A program made the position numbers and the translations under genes. A DNA stretch of 8,466 nt from positions 1 to 8,466 of the forward strand of contig URQQ01000117.1 in NCBI GenBank assembly GCA_900549995.1, in the 5' to 3' direction. Positions 1-6,097 of this stretch are shown here, one piece after another. Numbering within the stretch: the stretch's first letter is position 1; each line of letters begins with the position of its first letter. A model generated the notes under the pieces. The model saw only the letters and a program-made list of their open reading frames with translations. It was not told the origin of the DNA and did not search any database. Origin of the DNA: an uncultured Lachnospiraceae bacterium (GTDB lineage: Bacteria > Bacillota > Clostridia > Lachnospirales > Lachnospiraceae).

Positions 1-21
1 AAAAAGACCCTTATAGGGTCT
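1..21 (-). terminator. Rho-independent terminator of the MerR-family gene
   Basis: Read leftwards, a perfect 7-bp stem (AGACCCT at 5-11 pairing with AGGGTCT at 15-21, 3-base loop) is followed by a T-run (A1-A4 on the given strand). The run may continue beyond the window edge. It lies 15 bp past the stop codon of the leftward MerR-family gene, as expected for an intrinsic terminator. Confidence 0.8.
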
Positions 22-24
22 AAT

Positions 25-59
25 CAAGCCACCGGCTAAGCCGGTGGTCTTGACTTTTT
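25..59 (+). terminator. Rho-independent terminator for rightward transcription entering from the left
   Basis: An 8-bp perfect GC-rich stem (CCACCGGC 29-36 with GCCGGTGG 40-47, loop TAA) extends by CAAG/CTTG across a one-base bulge (T48). In the rightward direction it is followed by ACTTTTT (53-59). It overlaps the last codons and the stop codon of the leftward gene. It would stop transcripts from a convergent gene lying left of the window, which is inferred and not seen. Confidence 0.65.
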
Positions 60-941
60 CATCACCAGATTGTAACCGGAGTCATAGTATAAGCCAAGAT
101 CTGAACAGATTCTGTGATTGATGGATGTCAGCGCATCGTGGTATTCCTTATATTTTGGTGAGAGAGCAACCATGTTGGGGATAAAAATATCGTTATAACC
201 CTGATCCTGCATTCTTTTCATGAATTTTCTCTGCGCAATAAATACGGGGTGGTATTTAAAGAAAAAACTGTTTTTCAGTTTTACATTTCTCCGTGTCTGC
301 TCTTTCAGGCGTTCGTACTCCTCCTCGGTCGGATGCAGATAACTCTTTAAAGTTTGTTCCATGCGCGAGATCATCTGATCCATAGATGCCTGCGGTGTCA
401 GTTTGTACGTAATGTAGCTGGAAAATCTCAGGAACAACGGGATTTTAATGTCGGTGTGATCCCAGAATTCAATGATATTCTCATAGGCTTTTTGTTGTTC
501 TTTCGTCGTAATCTGCATCTGGAGATAGGGCTGAAAGTGGTTCATGAAATAGTATCCGTAAAATCCAGGCATCATATCCTGAAAAGCCTTCCCGATCGTA
601 GTGTAATCCACAGATTCGTACAGCTGGTCAACGTCATGGGTTTCAATAAAAGAATGAAGTGCTTCCAGTTCTTTTTCTCCGGCATGATGCAGATCACTTT
701 TTTCTTTGTAAATGTTCTTCAGAAGTTCCGGATTATCTGTATGCAGGAGTTTTCTGATATCTGAAATACTGATTCCAAGCTTTCTGTATGCCGCAATTTC
801 TTTCAGGTCCGCCAGATTCTCCTTTGTATAATTCCGGTATCCGTTTTCATCCTTGCGGACGGTTATAAGTCCCTGTTCTTCATAATATTTTACAGCACGC
901 CGGCTCAAATCCACCTGCTGTATTACTTCACTGATTTTCAT
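36..941 (-). CDS. MerR-family transcriptional regulator with a long unassigned C-terminal domain
   Basis: This is a 301-residue DNA-binding regulator. Residues 1 to about 70 form a clear MerR winged helix-turn-helix (MKISEVI start, RRAVKYYEEQGLI, ENGYRNY, YRKLGISISDIRKLL). A helix rich in Lys and Glu (about 75-105) follows, which in this family is the dimerisation coiled coil. The remaining ~195 residues are aromatic-rich and look like an effector-binding domain, but I do not recognise the family. Metal-sensing MerR proteins (ZntR, CueR, MerR) are about 130-145 residues with Cys ligands. This one has a single Cys (in ICSDLG), so a metal role is unlikely and a drug-like or other organic ligand is more plausible. 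The start at 941 is supported by GGGAGGG at 948-954. It is transcribed away from the metal ATPase and has its own MerR-type promoter and terminator. The target beyond itself is unknown. Confidence 0.85.
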   Translation of the reverse strand: MKISEVIQQVDLSRRAVKYYEEQGLITVRKDENGYRNYTKENLADLKEIAAYRKLGISISDIRKLLHTDNPELLKNIYKEKSDLHHAGEKELEALHSFIETHDVDQLYESVDYTTIGKAFQDMMPGFYGYYFMNHFQPYLQMQITTKEQQKAYENIIEFWDHTDIKIPLFLRFSSYITYKLTPQASMDQMISRMEQTLKSYLHPTEEEYERLKEQTRRNVKLKNSFFFKYHPVFIAQRKFMKRMQDQGYNDIFIPNMVALSPKYKEYHDALTSINHRICSDLGLYYDSGYNLVMKKSRPPA

Positions 942-972
942 GAGAATCCCTCCCGGTATGATAGTGTTTCAG

Positions 973-987
973 ACCTCCTATGGAGGT
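973..987 (-). other. Leader hairpin pairing an AGGAGGT with its own ACCTCC
   Basis: ACCTCC (973-978) and GGAGGT (982-987) form a perfect 6-bp inverted repeat around TAT. It lies in the predicted 5' leader of the leftward MerR gene, about 31 bases before its start codon. In the mRNA the downstream arm reads AGGAGGT, a full Shine-Dalgarno match with no ATG, GTG or TTG at useful spacing. The true ribosome site (948-954) is separate. It may be an additional protein-binding dyad or an RNA structure affecting translation; neither is shown. Confidence 0.4.
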
Positions 988-992
988 TTTGT

Positions 993-1022
993 TACCTCAA
1001 GTATAAGTGTATACGTAAGGTA
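993..1022. promoter_or_regulatory. Candidate MerR operator dyad
   Basis: Two nested inverted repeats share one centre (1007.5). The outer arms are TACCT (993-997) and AGGTA (1018-1022), and the inner arms are GTATA (1001-1005) and TATAC (1010-1014); 11 of 15 base pairs match overall. It overlaps the -10 box and most of the spacer of the leftward promoter. That is where MerR-family dimers bind, though the centre is closer to the -10 than in the classic examples. Confidence 0.5.
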
Positions 1023-1030
1023 CAGGTCAA
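1000..1030 (-). promoter_or_regulatory. MerR-type promoter with 19-bp spacer
   Basis: On the leftward strand TTGACC (1030-1025) and TATACT (1005-1000) are separated by exactly 19 bp. Both hexamers are close to sigma-A consensus, but the spacer is 2 bp longer than usual. This is the hallmark of promoters that MerR-family proteins activate by DNA distortion. The expected start is near 993, giving a leader of about 50 bases for the MerR-family gene and suggesting autoregulation. Confidence 0.7.
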
Positions 1031-1078
1031 GCAAATCCGGTAAAATTTAAAACACTTTTTTAAAATTGGTATGATCTA

Positions 1079-1107
1079 TTGACTTTTTTAATAAAGTATG
1101 ATTATAT
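1079..1107 (+). promoter_or_regulatory. Sigma-A-like promoter of the His-rich metal ATPase
   Basis: TTGACT (1079-1084), a 17-bp spacer and TTATAT (1102-1107) with an extended -10 TG at 1099-1100. The expected start is near 1114. The ArsR-type operator begins 12 bp after the -10 box, so a bound repressor would cover the start site. Confidence 0.6.
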
Positions 1108-1118
1108 AACAATATGAA

Positions 1119-1140
1119 CATATGAGCAATTATTCATATG
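1119..1140. promoter_or_regulatory. ArsR/SmtB-type operator 1
   Basis: CATATGA (1119-1125) and TCATATG (1134-1140) are perfect 7-bp inverted arms in a 22-bp site with a central AATT, so 9 of 11 pairs match. This resembles known SmtB/CzrA/CadC-family operators (ATATGAA...TTCATAT). A further half-site ATATGA lies at 1112-1117, 8 bp upstream in direct orientation. Almost the same 22-bp site precedes the CadC-like gene, so that repressor very probably binds both. Confidence 0.8.
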
Positions 1141-1181
1141 ACAAAATATTACAAAATACATTTCATATTTTATTATATTCC

Positions 1182-1188
1182 AGGAGGG
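1182..1188 (+). promoter_or_regulatory. Ribosome binding site that fixes the ATPase start at 1195
   Basis: AGGAGGG lies 6-7 bases before the ATG at 1195. Two other in-frame ATGs exist. The one at 1138 sits inside the operator without a ribosome site, and the one at 1189 directly touches the Shine-Dalgarno and is too close. The 1195 start is the only well-spaced one. Confidence 0.8.
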
Positions 1189-1194
1189 ATGAGG

Positions 1195-3582
1195 ATGGAA
1201 GCTGTAAAAAGATCATATCAGGGAGACTGCCCCTGCGGTCACGATCATAATCACGGAGAGCATTCCCACGGGCAGGAAGGCCATCACCATGGGCATGAAG
1301 AGCATCACCATGAGGAACATCATCACGAGGCATGCGGCTGCGGGCATGAAGAACACCATCACGAGGCATGCGGCTGCGGACACAGTCATGAAGGACATGA
1401 GGAACATCATCATGACCACAGTGAGAACTGGGAAGGGCACAGCGAGGCCGCCGAAGAAATGGTCAGCCTTTCAAGCCAGGTGAACCGGAAAGTTTATATA
1501 CTGGATAACCTGAGCTGTGCAAACTGCGCTGCCAAGATGGAAAAGAAGATCCGGAAGATTCCAACTGTCCAAGGCGCAACCATTACGTTTGCAACGAAAC
1601 AGCTCTGTGTTGCCGCAGATGAGCCGGAGAAACTTCTGAAAGAGATACAGGACATTTGTACCTCAATTGAACCTGATGTCATTGTCAGGGAGAAAGTGGA
1701 AGACGCAGCGGCTGCAAGAAAAGAACGTTCCCAAAATGTAATTGCAGAAAATAAAAAAGAGATTCTTGGGGTGGCAGCAGGCGCGTGTCTGTTTGCGGCA
1801 GGGTATATCGCTAAAAATTTTTTTGTGATGGCATCCGATCTTCTGTTCGTTCTTTCTTATCTTGTCCTGGGAAGTAAGATCCTTCTGAAGGCGGGAAAAG
1901 GATTGATCAGGGGAAAGGCATTTGACGAAAACTTTCTGATGAGCGTGGCAACGCTGGCTGCATTTGCAATCGGCGACTTTGCGGAGGCGGCCGGGGTCAT
2001 GTTGTTCTACCGGGTAGGGGAACTTTTTGAAGACATCGCAGTGAAACGAAGCAGAAATCAGATTATGGACGCGGTCGATCTGCGCCCGGAGGTTGTGAAT
2101 CTCGTTACCGGAAGCGAAGTCAAAGTCTGTCCTGCAGGTGAAGCAAAAATCGGTGATATCCTCCTTGTACGGCCGGGGGACAGAATTCCTCTGGATGGGG
2201 TTGTTGTGGAAGGAGAGAGCCGTATCGATACTTCTCCGGTGACAGGTGAGCCGGTACCTGTCAAAGTTTTGACTGGTTCAGCAGTGACTTCCGGCTGTGT
2301 GAATACTTCCGGATTATTGAAGATAAAAGTGGAAAAGGAACTGAAAGATTCCATGGTAACAAGAATCCTTGATTCTGTCGAAAATGCTGCCGCGAGCAAG
2401 CCGAAACTTGACCGTTTTATCACGAGGTTTGCCAGGGTGTACACACCGGTAGTCGTTCTTCTTGCTGTTGGAACCGCGATTATTCCGTCACTTTTTACCG
2501 GGGACTGGAACCACTGGATTTATACAGCGATCACCTTCCTTGTCATCAGTTGTCCGTGCGCACTTGTATTAAGTGTTCCGCTTGCGTTTTTCTCAGGCAT
2601 TGGTGCAGGGTCGAAAAAGGGAATACTGTTCAAGGGCGGTGTGTCCCTGGAGGCGCTGAAAGATATCAGGGCGGTTGTGATGGATAAGACGGGGACGGTT
2701 ACGAACGGGAATTTTGTTGTGACGAAATGTATCCCGGCAGATGTGACTGAGGAAATGCTGCTTAAGACGGCGGCAGACTGTGAGCTGACCTCCACACATC
2801 CAATTGCCAACAGTATTGTGAATGCAGCACGTGAGAGCGGGTATGAACCGAAACGCCCGCAGGCAGTAAAAGAAATTGCCGGGAAAGGAATTCTTGCACA
2901 GACGGAGCATGGAGAAGTGCTCTGCGGCAATAAGGGACTTATGGAAATGTACGGTGTGGATCTGGCTGCTTATACAGAAGGAGGATATGGAACGGAAGTT
3001 CTGACGGCGCTTGACGGCATCTATCTTGGGCGGATCATCATTGCAGATACGGTCAAAGAAGACAGTGTAAAGGCGGTTGCCGAGCTGAAGAGGCAGGGCA
3101 TTCTCACTGCAATGCTGACCGGAGATGCGATGGCAAGTGCAATGTCTGTGGCAGAAGAAACAGGAATTGATGAAGTACACGCACAGCTTCTTCCGGAAGA
3201 AAAACTTTCGGAATTAAAGAAGATCAGAAAGAACTATGGTACGGTCATGTTTGTAGGAGACGGAATCAATGATGCCCCTGTGCTTGCGGGAGCAGATGTC
3301 GGGGCAGCGATGGGAAGCGGTGCAGATGCGGCGATTGAGGCAGCAGACGTCGTGTTTATGACTTCTGCGATGCAGGCAGTGCCGGATGCGGTCGAGATCG
3401 CAAGGATTACCGGCAGGATTGCGATGCAGAACGTTGTCTTTGCATTGGCTGTGAAAGCGCTGGTTATGGTCTTTGGTTTCTTTGGGATGGCGAATATGTG
3501 GCTTGCGGTGTTTGCTGATACGGGAGTTGCAATGCTGTGTGTGCTCAATTCCATCAGAGTATTATATAGAAAGAAAAAATAA
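1195..3582 (+). CDS. cadA: P1B-type Zn/Cd/Pb-exporting ATPase with His/Cys-rich N-terminal tail
   Basis: This 795-residue membrane pump exports divalent soft metals using ATP. Residues 12-82 hold 27 His and three CxC motifs (C12/C14, C47/C49, C59/C61). An HMA domain (about 98-166) carries CANC at C108-C111. Eight membrane helices fit the P1B layout: two before and two after about residue 240, two around the transport site, and two at the end. Catalytic motifs are TGEP (350-353), CPC in TM6 (C453-C455), phosphorylated D497 in DKTGT, HP (H535-P536) and GDGINDAP (688-695). K754 in TM7 and D775 in a DxG in TM8 match the P1B-2 (ZntA/CadA) signature and argue against Cu pumps. It stands alone between its own operator-controlled promoter and a terminator. 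The symbol is family-level: Zn, Cd or Pb preference cannot be read from sequence. Confidence 0.93.
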   Translation: MEAVKRSYQGDCPCGHDHNHGEHSHGQEGHHHGHEEHHHEEHHHEACGCGHEEHHHEACGCGHSHEGHEEHHHDHSENWEGHSEAAEEMVSLSSQVNRKVYILDNLSCANCAAKMEKKIRKIPTVQGATITFATKQLCVAADEPEKLLKEIQDICTSIEPDVIVREKVEDAAAARKERSQNVIAENKKEILGVAAGACLFAAGYIAKNFFVMASDLLFVLSYLVLGSKILLKAGKGLIRGKAFDENFLMSVATLAAFAIGDFAEAAGVMLFYRVGELFEDIAVKRSRNQIMDAVDLRPEVVNLVTGSEVKVCPAGEAKIGDILLVRPGDRIPLDGVVVEGESRIDTSPVTGEPVPVKVLTGSAVTSGCVNTSGLLKIKVEKELKDSMVTRILDSVENAAASKPKLDRFITRFARVYTPVVVLLAVGTAIIPSLFTGDWNHWIYTAITFLVISCPCALVLSVPLAFFSGIGAGSKKGILFKGGVSLEALKDIRAVVMDKTGTVTNGNFVVTKCIPADVTEEMLLKTAADCELTSTHPIANSIVNAARESGYEPKRPQAVKEIAGKGILAQTEHGEVLCGNKGLMEMYGVDLAAYTEGGYGTEVLTALDGIYLGRIIIADTVKEDSVKAVAELKRQGILTAMLTGDAMASAMSVAEETGIDEVHAQLLPEEKLSELKKIRKNYGTVMFVGDGINDAPVLAGADVGAAMGSGADAAIEAADVVFMTSAMQAVPDAVEIARITGRIAMQNVVFALAVKALVMVFGFFGMANMWLAVFADTGVAMLCVLNSIRVLYRKKK
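1312..1383 (+). repeat. Two tandem 36-bp units encoding EEHHHEACGCGH
   Basis: Units 1312-1347 and 1348-1383 encode the same 12 residues (40-51 and 52-63 of the ATPase) and differ only at a few synonymous third positions. Each adds three adjacent His, a CGCGH cluster and acidic residues. The in-frame duplication suggests the tail changes length by repeat slippage or unequal recombination. Confidence 0.85.
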
Positions 3583-3626
3583 AAAAATATCAGAAAGATA
3601 CGTTCTCCGGTGGGAGAAGCAGTATG

Positions 3627-3664
3627 CGGCAGATAATTTCAGATCAGAGATTGTCTGCCGTTTT
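3627..3664 (+). terminator. Rho-independent terminator of the His-rich ATPase transcript
   Basis: A 14-bp stem pairs 3627-3640 with 3647-3660 (starting CGGCAGA and ending TCTGCCG, two G-U pairs, 6-base loop) and is followed by TTTT at 3661-3664. It lies 44 bp after the ATPase stop. The T-run is short, so termination may be incomplete, but the stem is long. It separates the first ATPase from the repressor unit. Confidence 0.75.
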
Positions 3665-3715
3665 ATGCGTAAAAGTGCTTTTTGGGAAGATTCGCAGGAA
3701 TTTCGTAAATTTATT

Positions 3716-3735
3716 ACCATTTCCTATGAAATGGT
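3716..3735. repeat. Perfect 8-bp inverted repeat abutting the repressor promoter
   Basis: ACCATTTC (3716-3723) and GAAATGGT (3728-3735) are exact inverted arms around CTAT. The last base is the first base of the -35 box. The sequence differs from the CATATGA operator, so it could be a site for another regulator. No T-run follows, so it is not a terminator. Confidence 0.5.
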
Positions 3736-3762
3736 TGACAAATCCAGTGTATTTGTCATAAT
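3735..3762 (+). promoter_or_regulatory. Sigma-A-like promoter of the repressor-ATPase operon
   Basis: Consensus TTGACA (3735-3740), a 16-bp spacer and CATAAT (3757-3762) with an extended -10 TG at 3754-3755. The predicted start is near 3769, inside the downstream operator at 3766-3787, which fits simple repression by blocking the start site. Confidence 0.75.
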
Positions 3763-3765
3763 TGA

Positions 3766-3787
3766 CATATGAATTAACATTCATATG
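3766..3787. promoter_or_regulatory. ArsR/SmtB-type operator 2
   Basis: CATATGAAT (3766-3774) and ATTCATATG (3779-3787) are perfect 9-bp inverted arms separated by TAAC. It shares the CATATGA...TCATATG frame and the exact 22-bp length with the site at 1119-1140, but its symmetry is better, so it may bind more tightly. It covers the predicted start of the repressor gene, which implies autorepression. Confidence 0.85.
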
Positions 3788-3800
3788 AAAGGAGTATAAC

Positions 3801-4160
3801 ATGGCGAAAACAGAAGCAGAGTGTTGCGACGCAGTGCAGATACATGAAGATGCAATTCAGATAGCCAAGGGGCATATGCCTGCCGATGAAACATTGAGGG
3901 AACTGGCAGACTTTTTCAAAGTATTTGGGGATACGACAAGAATTAAAATATTGTGTGTGTTATTCCAGTCAGAATTATGTGTCTGTGATCTTGCGGAAGT
4001 ATTGAAAATGACACAGTCGGCAATTTCACATCAGCTCCGTGTCTTGAAGCAGATGAAGCTGGTAAAAAACAGAAGAGAAGGAAAGACAGTATACTACTCA
4101 TTGGCAGACGACCATATCCAGACAATCATGAATCAGGGAATGGAACATATCAGCGAGTAG
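3801..4160 (+). CDS. cadC: CadC/SmtB-like ArsR-family metal-responsive repressor
   Basis: A 119-residue winged-helix dimeric repressor that leaves DNA on binding toxic metal. The ArsR fold spans about 30-105. ELCVCD (58-63) is the alpha3 metal box, with C60 and C62. With the N-terminal C8/C9 these can form the soft-metal (Cd/Pb) site known from CadC. D103, H105, H116 and E119 keep the exact D-x-H-x10-H-x2-E spacing of the alpha5 Zn site of SmtB/CzrA. The recognition helix is around TQSAISHQLRVL (71-82). AAAGGAG at 3788-3794 sets the start. It is first in an operon with the second ATPase and sits behind a matching operator. The N-terminal Cys pair is adjacent (CC) rather than spaced as in staphylococcal CadC, so its use as a ligand pair is uncertain. 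Confidence 0.9.
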   Translation: MAKTEAECCDAVQIHEDAIQIAKGHMPADETLRELADFFKVFGDTTRIKILCVLFQSELCVCDLAEVLKMTQSAISHQLRVLKQMKLVKNRREGKTVYYSLADDHIQTIMNQGMEHISE

Positions 4161-4198
4161 AAAGTTACGGAAATTTTTATGAGGAAAGTGATAACAGC

Positions 4199-6064
4199 AT
4201 GGTGAAGGAAGCAAAAGCAGATATTGTCAGGACAGGTGTGGGGGCGCTGATTTACCTTTGTGCCTTAATTGCTGTCAGAATGTACAAATTAGAAACGAAT
4301 GTGGAGATTATTTTGTTCCTGGCGGCCTATCTTACGATGGCTTATGGAATGATTAAGAAAATTAAGGACAACTTGTTGAAAGGACATCTGTTTGATGAAA
4401 ATCTGCTGATGATTCTTGCGTCAACGGGTGCGTTTATCATAGGAAGATATGCAGAAGGAGTAGCGGTTGTACTGTTTTTCCAGGTGGGAAATATATGTGA
4501 AGAGGTTGCAGTCGGACGCTCCAGAAAATCCGTGGAAGGACTTCTTGATATCAAACCGTCCTTTGCGAACCTTAAAACGGATGGTGAAGAAAAACAGGTG
4601 CCGCCGGAAGAACTGAATGTCGGAGATGTAATTATCATCCGTCCGGGCGAGCGTGTTCCGGTAGATGGTATGATTGTAAAGGGAAATACTTCGGTTGACT
4701 CACAGGCAGTGACAGGAGAAGCGATGCCGGATGAGTCCGGATACGGCGACAGGGTATACAGCGGAAGCATTAATATGACCGGTGCGGTGGAAGTGCGGGT
4801 GATGAAGACCTTTCAGGATTCTACCGTATCGAAAGTTCTGCATCTTGTGGAAGAGGCGGAAGATAAGAAAGCGGAAAGCGAGCGGTTTATCACAAGATTT
4901 GCGAGGCTTTATACGCCGTTTATCCTTATCTGTGCGGTGTTAGTTGCGGTCGTGATGCCGCTGACATTTGCGAAAGGAGAATGGGTAACCTGGATATACA
5001 GGGGGCTGATTTTTATTGTGGTGGCATGTCCGTGCGGCCTGGCAGTTTCGGTTCCGATTGCGTTTTTCGGCGGAATCCATGCGGCAGCCAGAAGAGGGAT
5101 CGTTATTAAGGGAAGTAATTATCTGGAGTTTCTGTCGAAAGCAGATACGTTTGTGTTCGATAAAACAGGTACACTGACACAGGGAGAGTTCGAAGTACAG
5201 GACGTAAAAGCATTTCATGGCCATTCGGTGGAGGAAATCCTTCAGATTGCCGCCCATGTCGAGAGTTTTTCGAATCATCCGCTTGCGCAGTGCCTGATGG
5301 AGGCTTATAATGGACCCATCTACAAGGAAAGAGTCCATAATCTGAATGAAATACCGGGCTGTGGAATGAGCGCAGTGTATCAGGGACGCATGATCTATGC
5401 AGGCAACGCGAGACTGATGGATATGAAAGGAATTGAATTCGAGACAGTGGAGACGCAGGGGACGGTAGTCTATCTTGCGATAGAACGGCAGTATGCGGGT
5501 TACATTACAGTGACGGATATATTAAAACCGGATGCGTGCGATACGATGAAGTATCTCAAAAAGAAATATCAGGCGACGCTTGTGATGCTGACCGGAGATA
5601 CGAATATTTCCGGTGCGGAAGCCGGCCGTGAACTGCGGATGGACAGTGTGTATACGAACATGCTTCCGGAGGATAAGATTGCGGTCATAGAAGAAATGCT
5701 GGAAGTACAGAATGATTCAGAAAAGCTTGTGTATGTCGGTGATGGAATCAACGATGCGCCAGTACTTGCAAGGGCAGATGTCGGAATTGCGATGGGGGCG
5801 CTTGGCTCGGATGCCGCGATTGAAGCTGCCGATATCGTACTTATGGAAGATGAGCCCTATGGAATTGTAGATGCTTTGAAGATTGCCAGAGAGACAATGA
5901 AAATAGTCAAGCAGAATATCGCGTTTGCGCTGACTGTAAAAGTGATTGTCCTTGGGCTTTCTGCTTTCGGGTTCATTGCAATGTGGGAGGCTGTACTGGC
6001 AGATATGATTGTAATGCTTCTGGCAGTGATTAACGCAGTATGGGTGGCCCGTTATCCGGCATAA
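4199..6064 (+). CDS. cadA: Second P1B-type Zn/Cd ATPase, without N-terminal metal-binding domain
   Basis: This 621-residue metal-exporting P-type ATPase begins almost directly with membrane helix 1 (about residue 12) and has no HMA domain, CxxC or His tail. Eight helices are visible. Core motifs are intact: TGEA (172-175), CPC in TM6 (C277-C279), phosphorylated D321 in DKTGT, HP (H360-P361) and GDGINDAP (514-521). K581 in TM7 and D602 in TM8 point to P1B-2 specificity, but TM8 reads ADMIV where family members usually have DxG. The gene follows the CadC-like repressor after 38 bp with no terminator, so both share one transcript. The ribosome site (GAGGAAAG, 4181-4188) is rather far from the ATG. 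It is diverged from the first ATPase, not a recent copy (CPCG against CPCA after the cysteine pair). The symbol is family-level. Confidence 0.92.
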   Translation: MVKEAKADIVRTGVGALIYLCALIAVRMYKLETNVEIILFLAAYLTMAYGMIKKIKDNLLKGHLFDENLLMILASTGAFIIGRYAEGVAVVLFFQVGNICEEVAVGRSRKSVEGLLDIKPSFANLKTDGEEKQVPPEELNVGDVIIIRPGERVPVDGMIVKGNTSVDSQAVTGEAMPDESGYGDRVYSGSINMTGAVEVRVMKTFQDSTVSKVLHLVEEAEDKKAESERFITRFARLYTPFILICAVLVAVVMPLTFAKGEWVTWIYRGLIFIVVACPCGLAVSVPIAFFGGIHAAARRGIVIKGSNYLEFLSKADTFVFDKTGTLTQGEFEVQDVKAFHGHSVEEILQIAAHVESFSNHPLAQCLMEAYNGPIYKERVHNLNEIPGCGMSAVYQGRMIYAGNARLMDMKGIEFETVETQGTVVYLAIERQYAGYITVTDILKPDACDTMKYLKKKYQATLVMLTGDTNISGAEAGRELRMDSVYTNMLPEDKIAVIEEMLEVQNDSEKLVYVGDGINDAPVLARADVGIAMGALGSDAAIEAADIVLMEDEPYGIVDALKIARETMKIVKQNIAFALTVKVIVLGLSAFGFIAMWEAVLADMIVMLLAVINAVWVARYPA

Positions 6065-6097
6065 TAAAAATGAAGAAAGAATGTAAAGGAGTTATGG

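Noticed and set aside
354..764. Rightward 136-codon frame opposite the MerR-family gene
   Set aside because: Antisense shadow of a gene with clear MerR homology; no ribosome site or recognisable domain.
1141..1171. Direct repeat ACAAAATA (1141 and 1151) and AAAATA/TATTTT arms in the ATPase leader
   Set aside because: Very AT-rich, so such matches are expected by chance; no sign of a riboswitch fold.
36..1194. MerR protein as the metal sensor for the adjacent ATPase
   Set aside because: It lacks the Cys/His ligands of ZntR/CadR-type sensors, and the ATPase promoter has normal spacing and an ArsR-type operator instead.
1163..1483. Several overlapping frames on both strands across the His-rich tail
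   Set aside because: They arise from the repetitive CAY/GAR codon tract read in other frames; compositionally biased, no ribosome sites.
3603..3618. TTCTCC/GGAGAA hairpin just after the first ATPase
   Set aside because: Only 6 bp and no following T-run; the longer hairpin at 3627-3660 is the better terminator.
3473..3772. Rightward 99-codon frame running from the end of the first ATPase into the intergenic region
   Set aside because: Its first third lies out of frame inside the ATPase, there is no ribosome site, and it crosses the terminator hairpin (3627-3664) and the repressor promoter.
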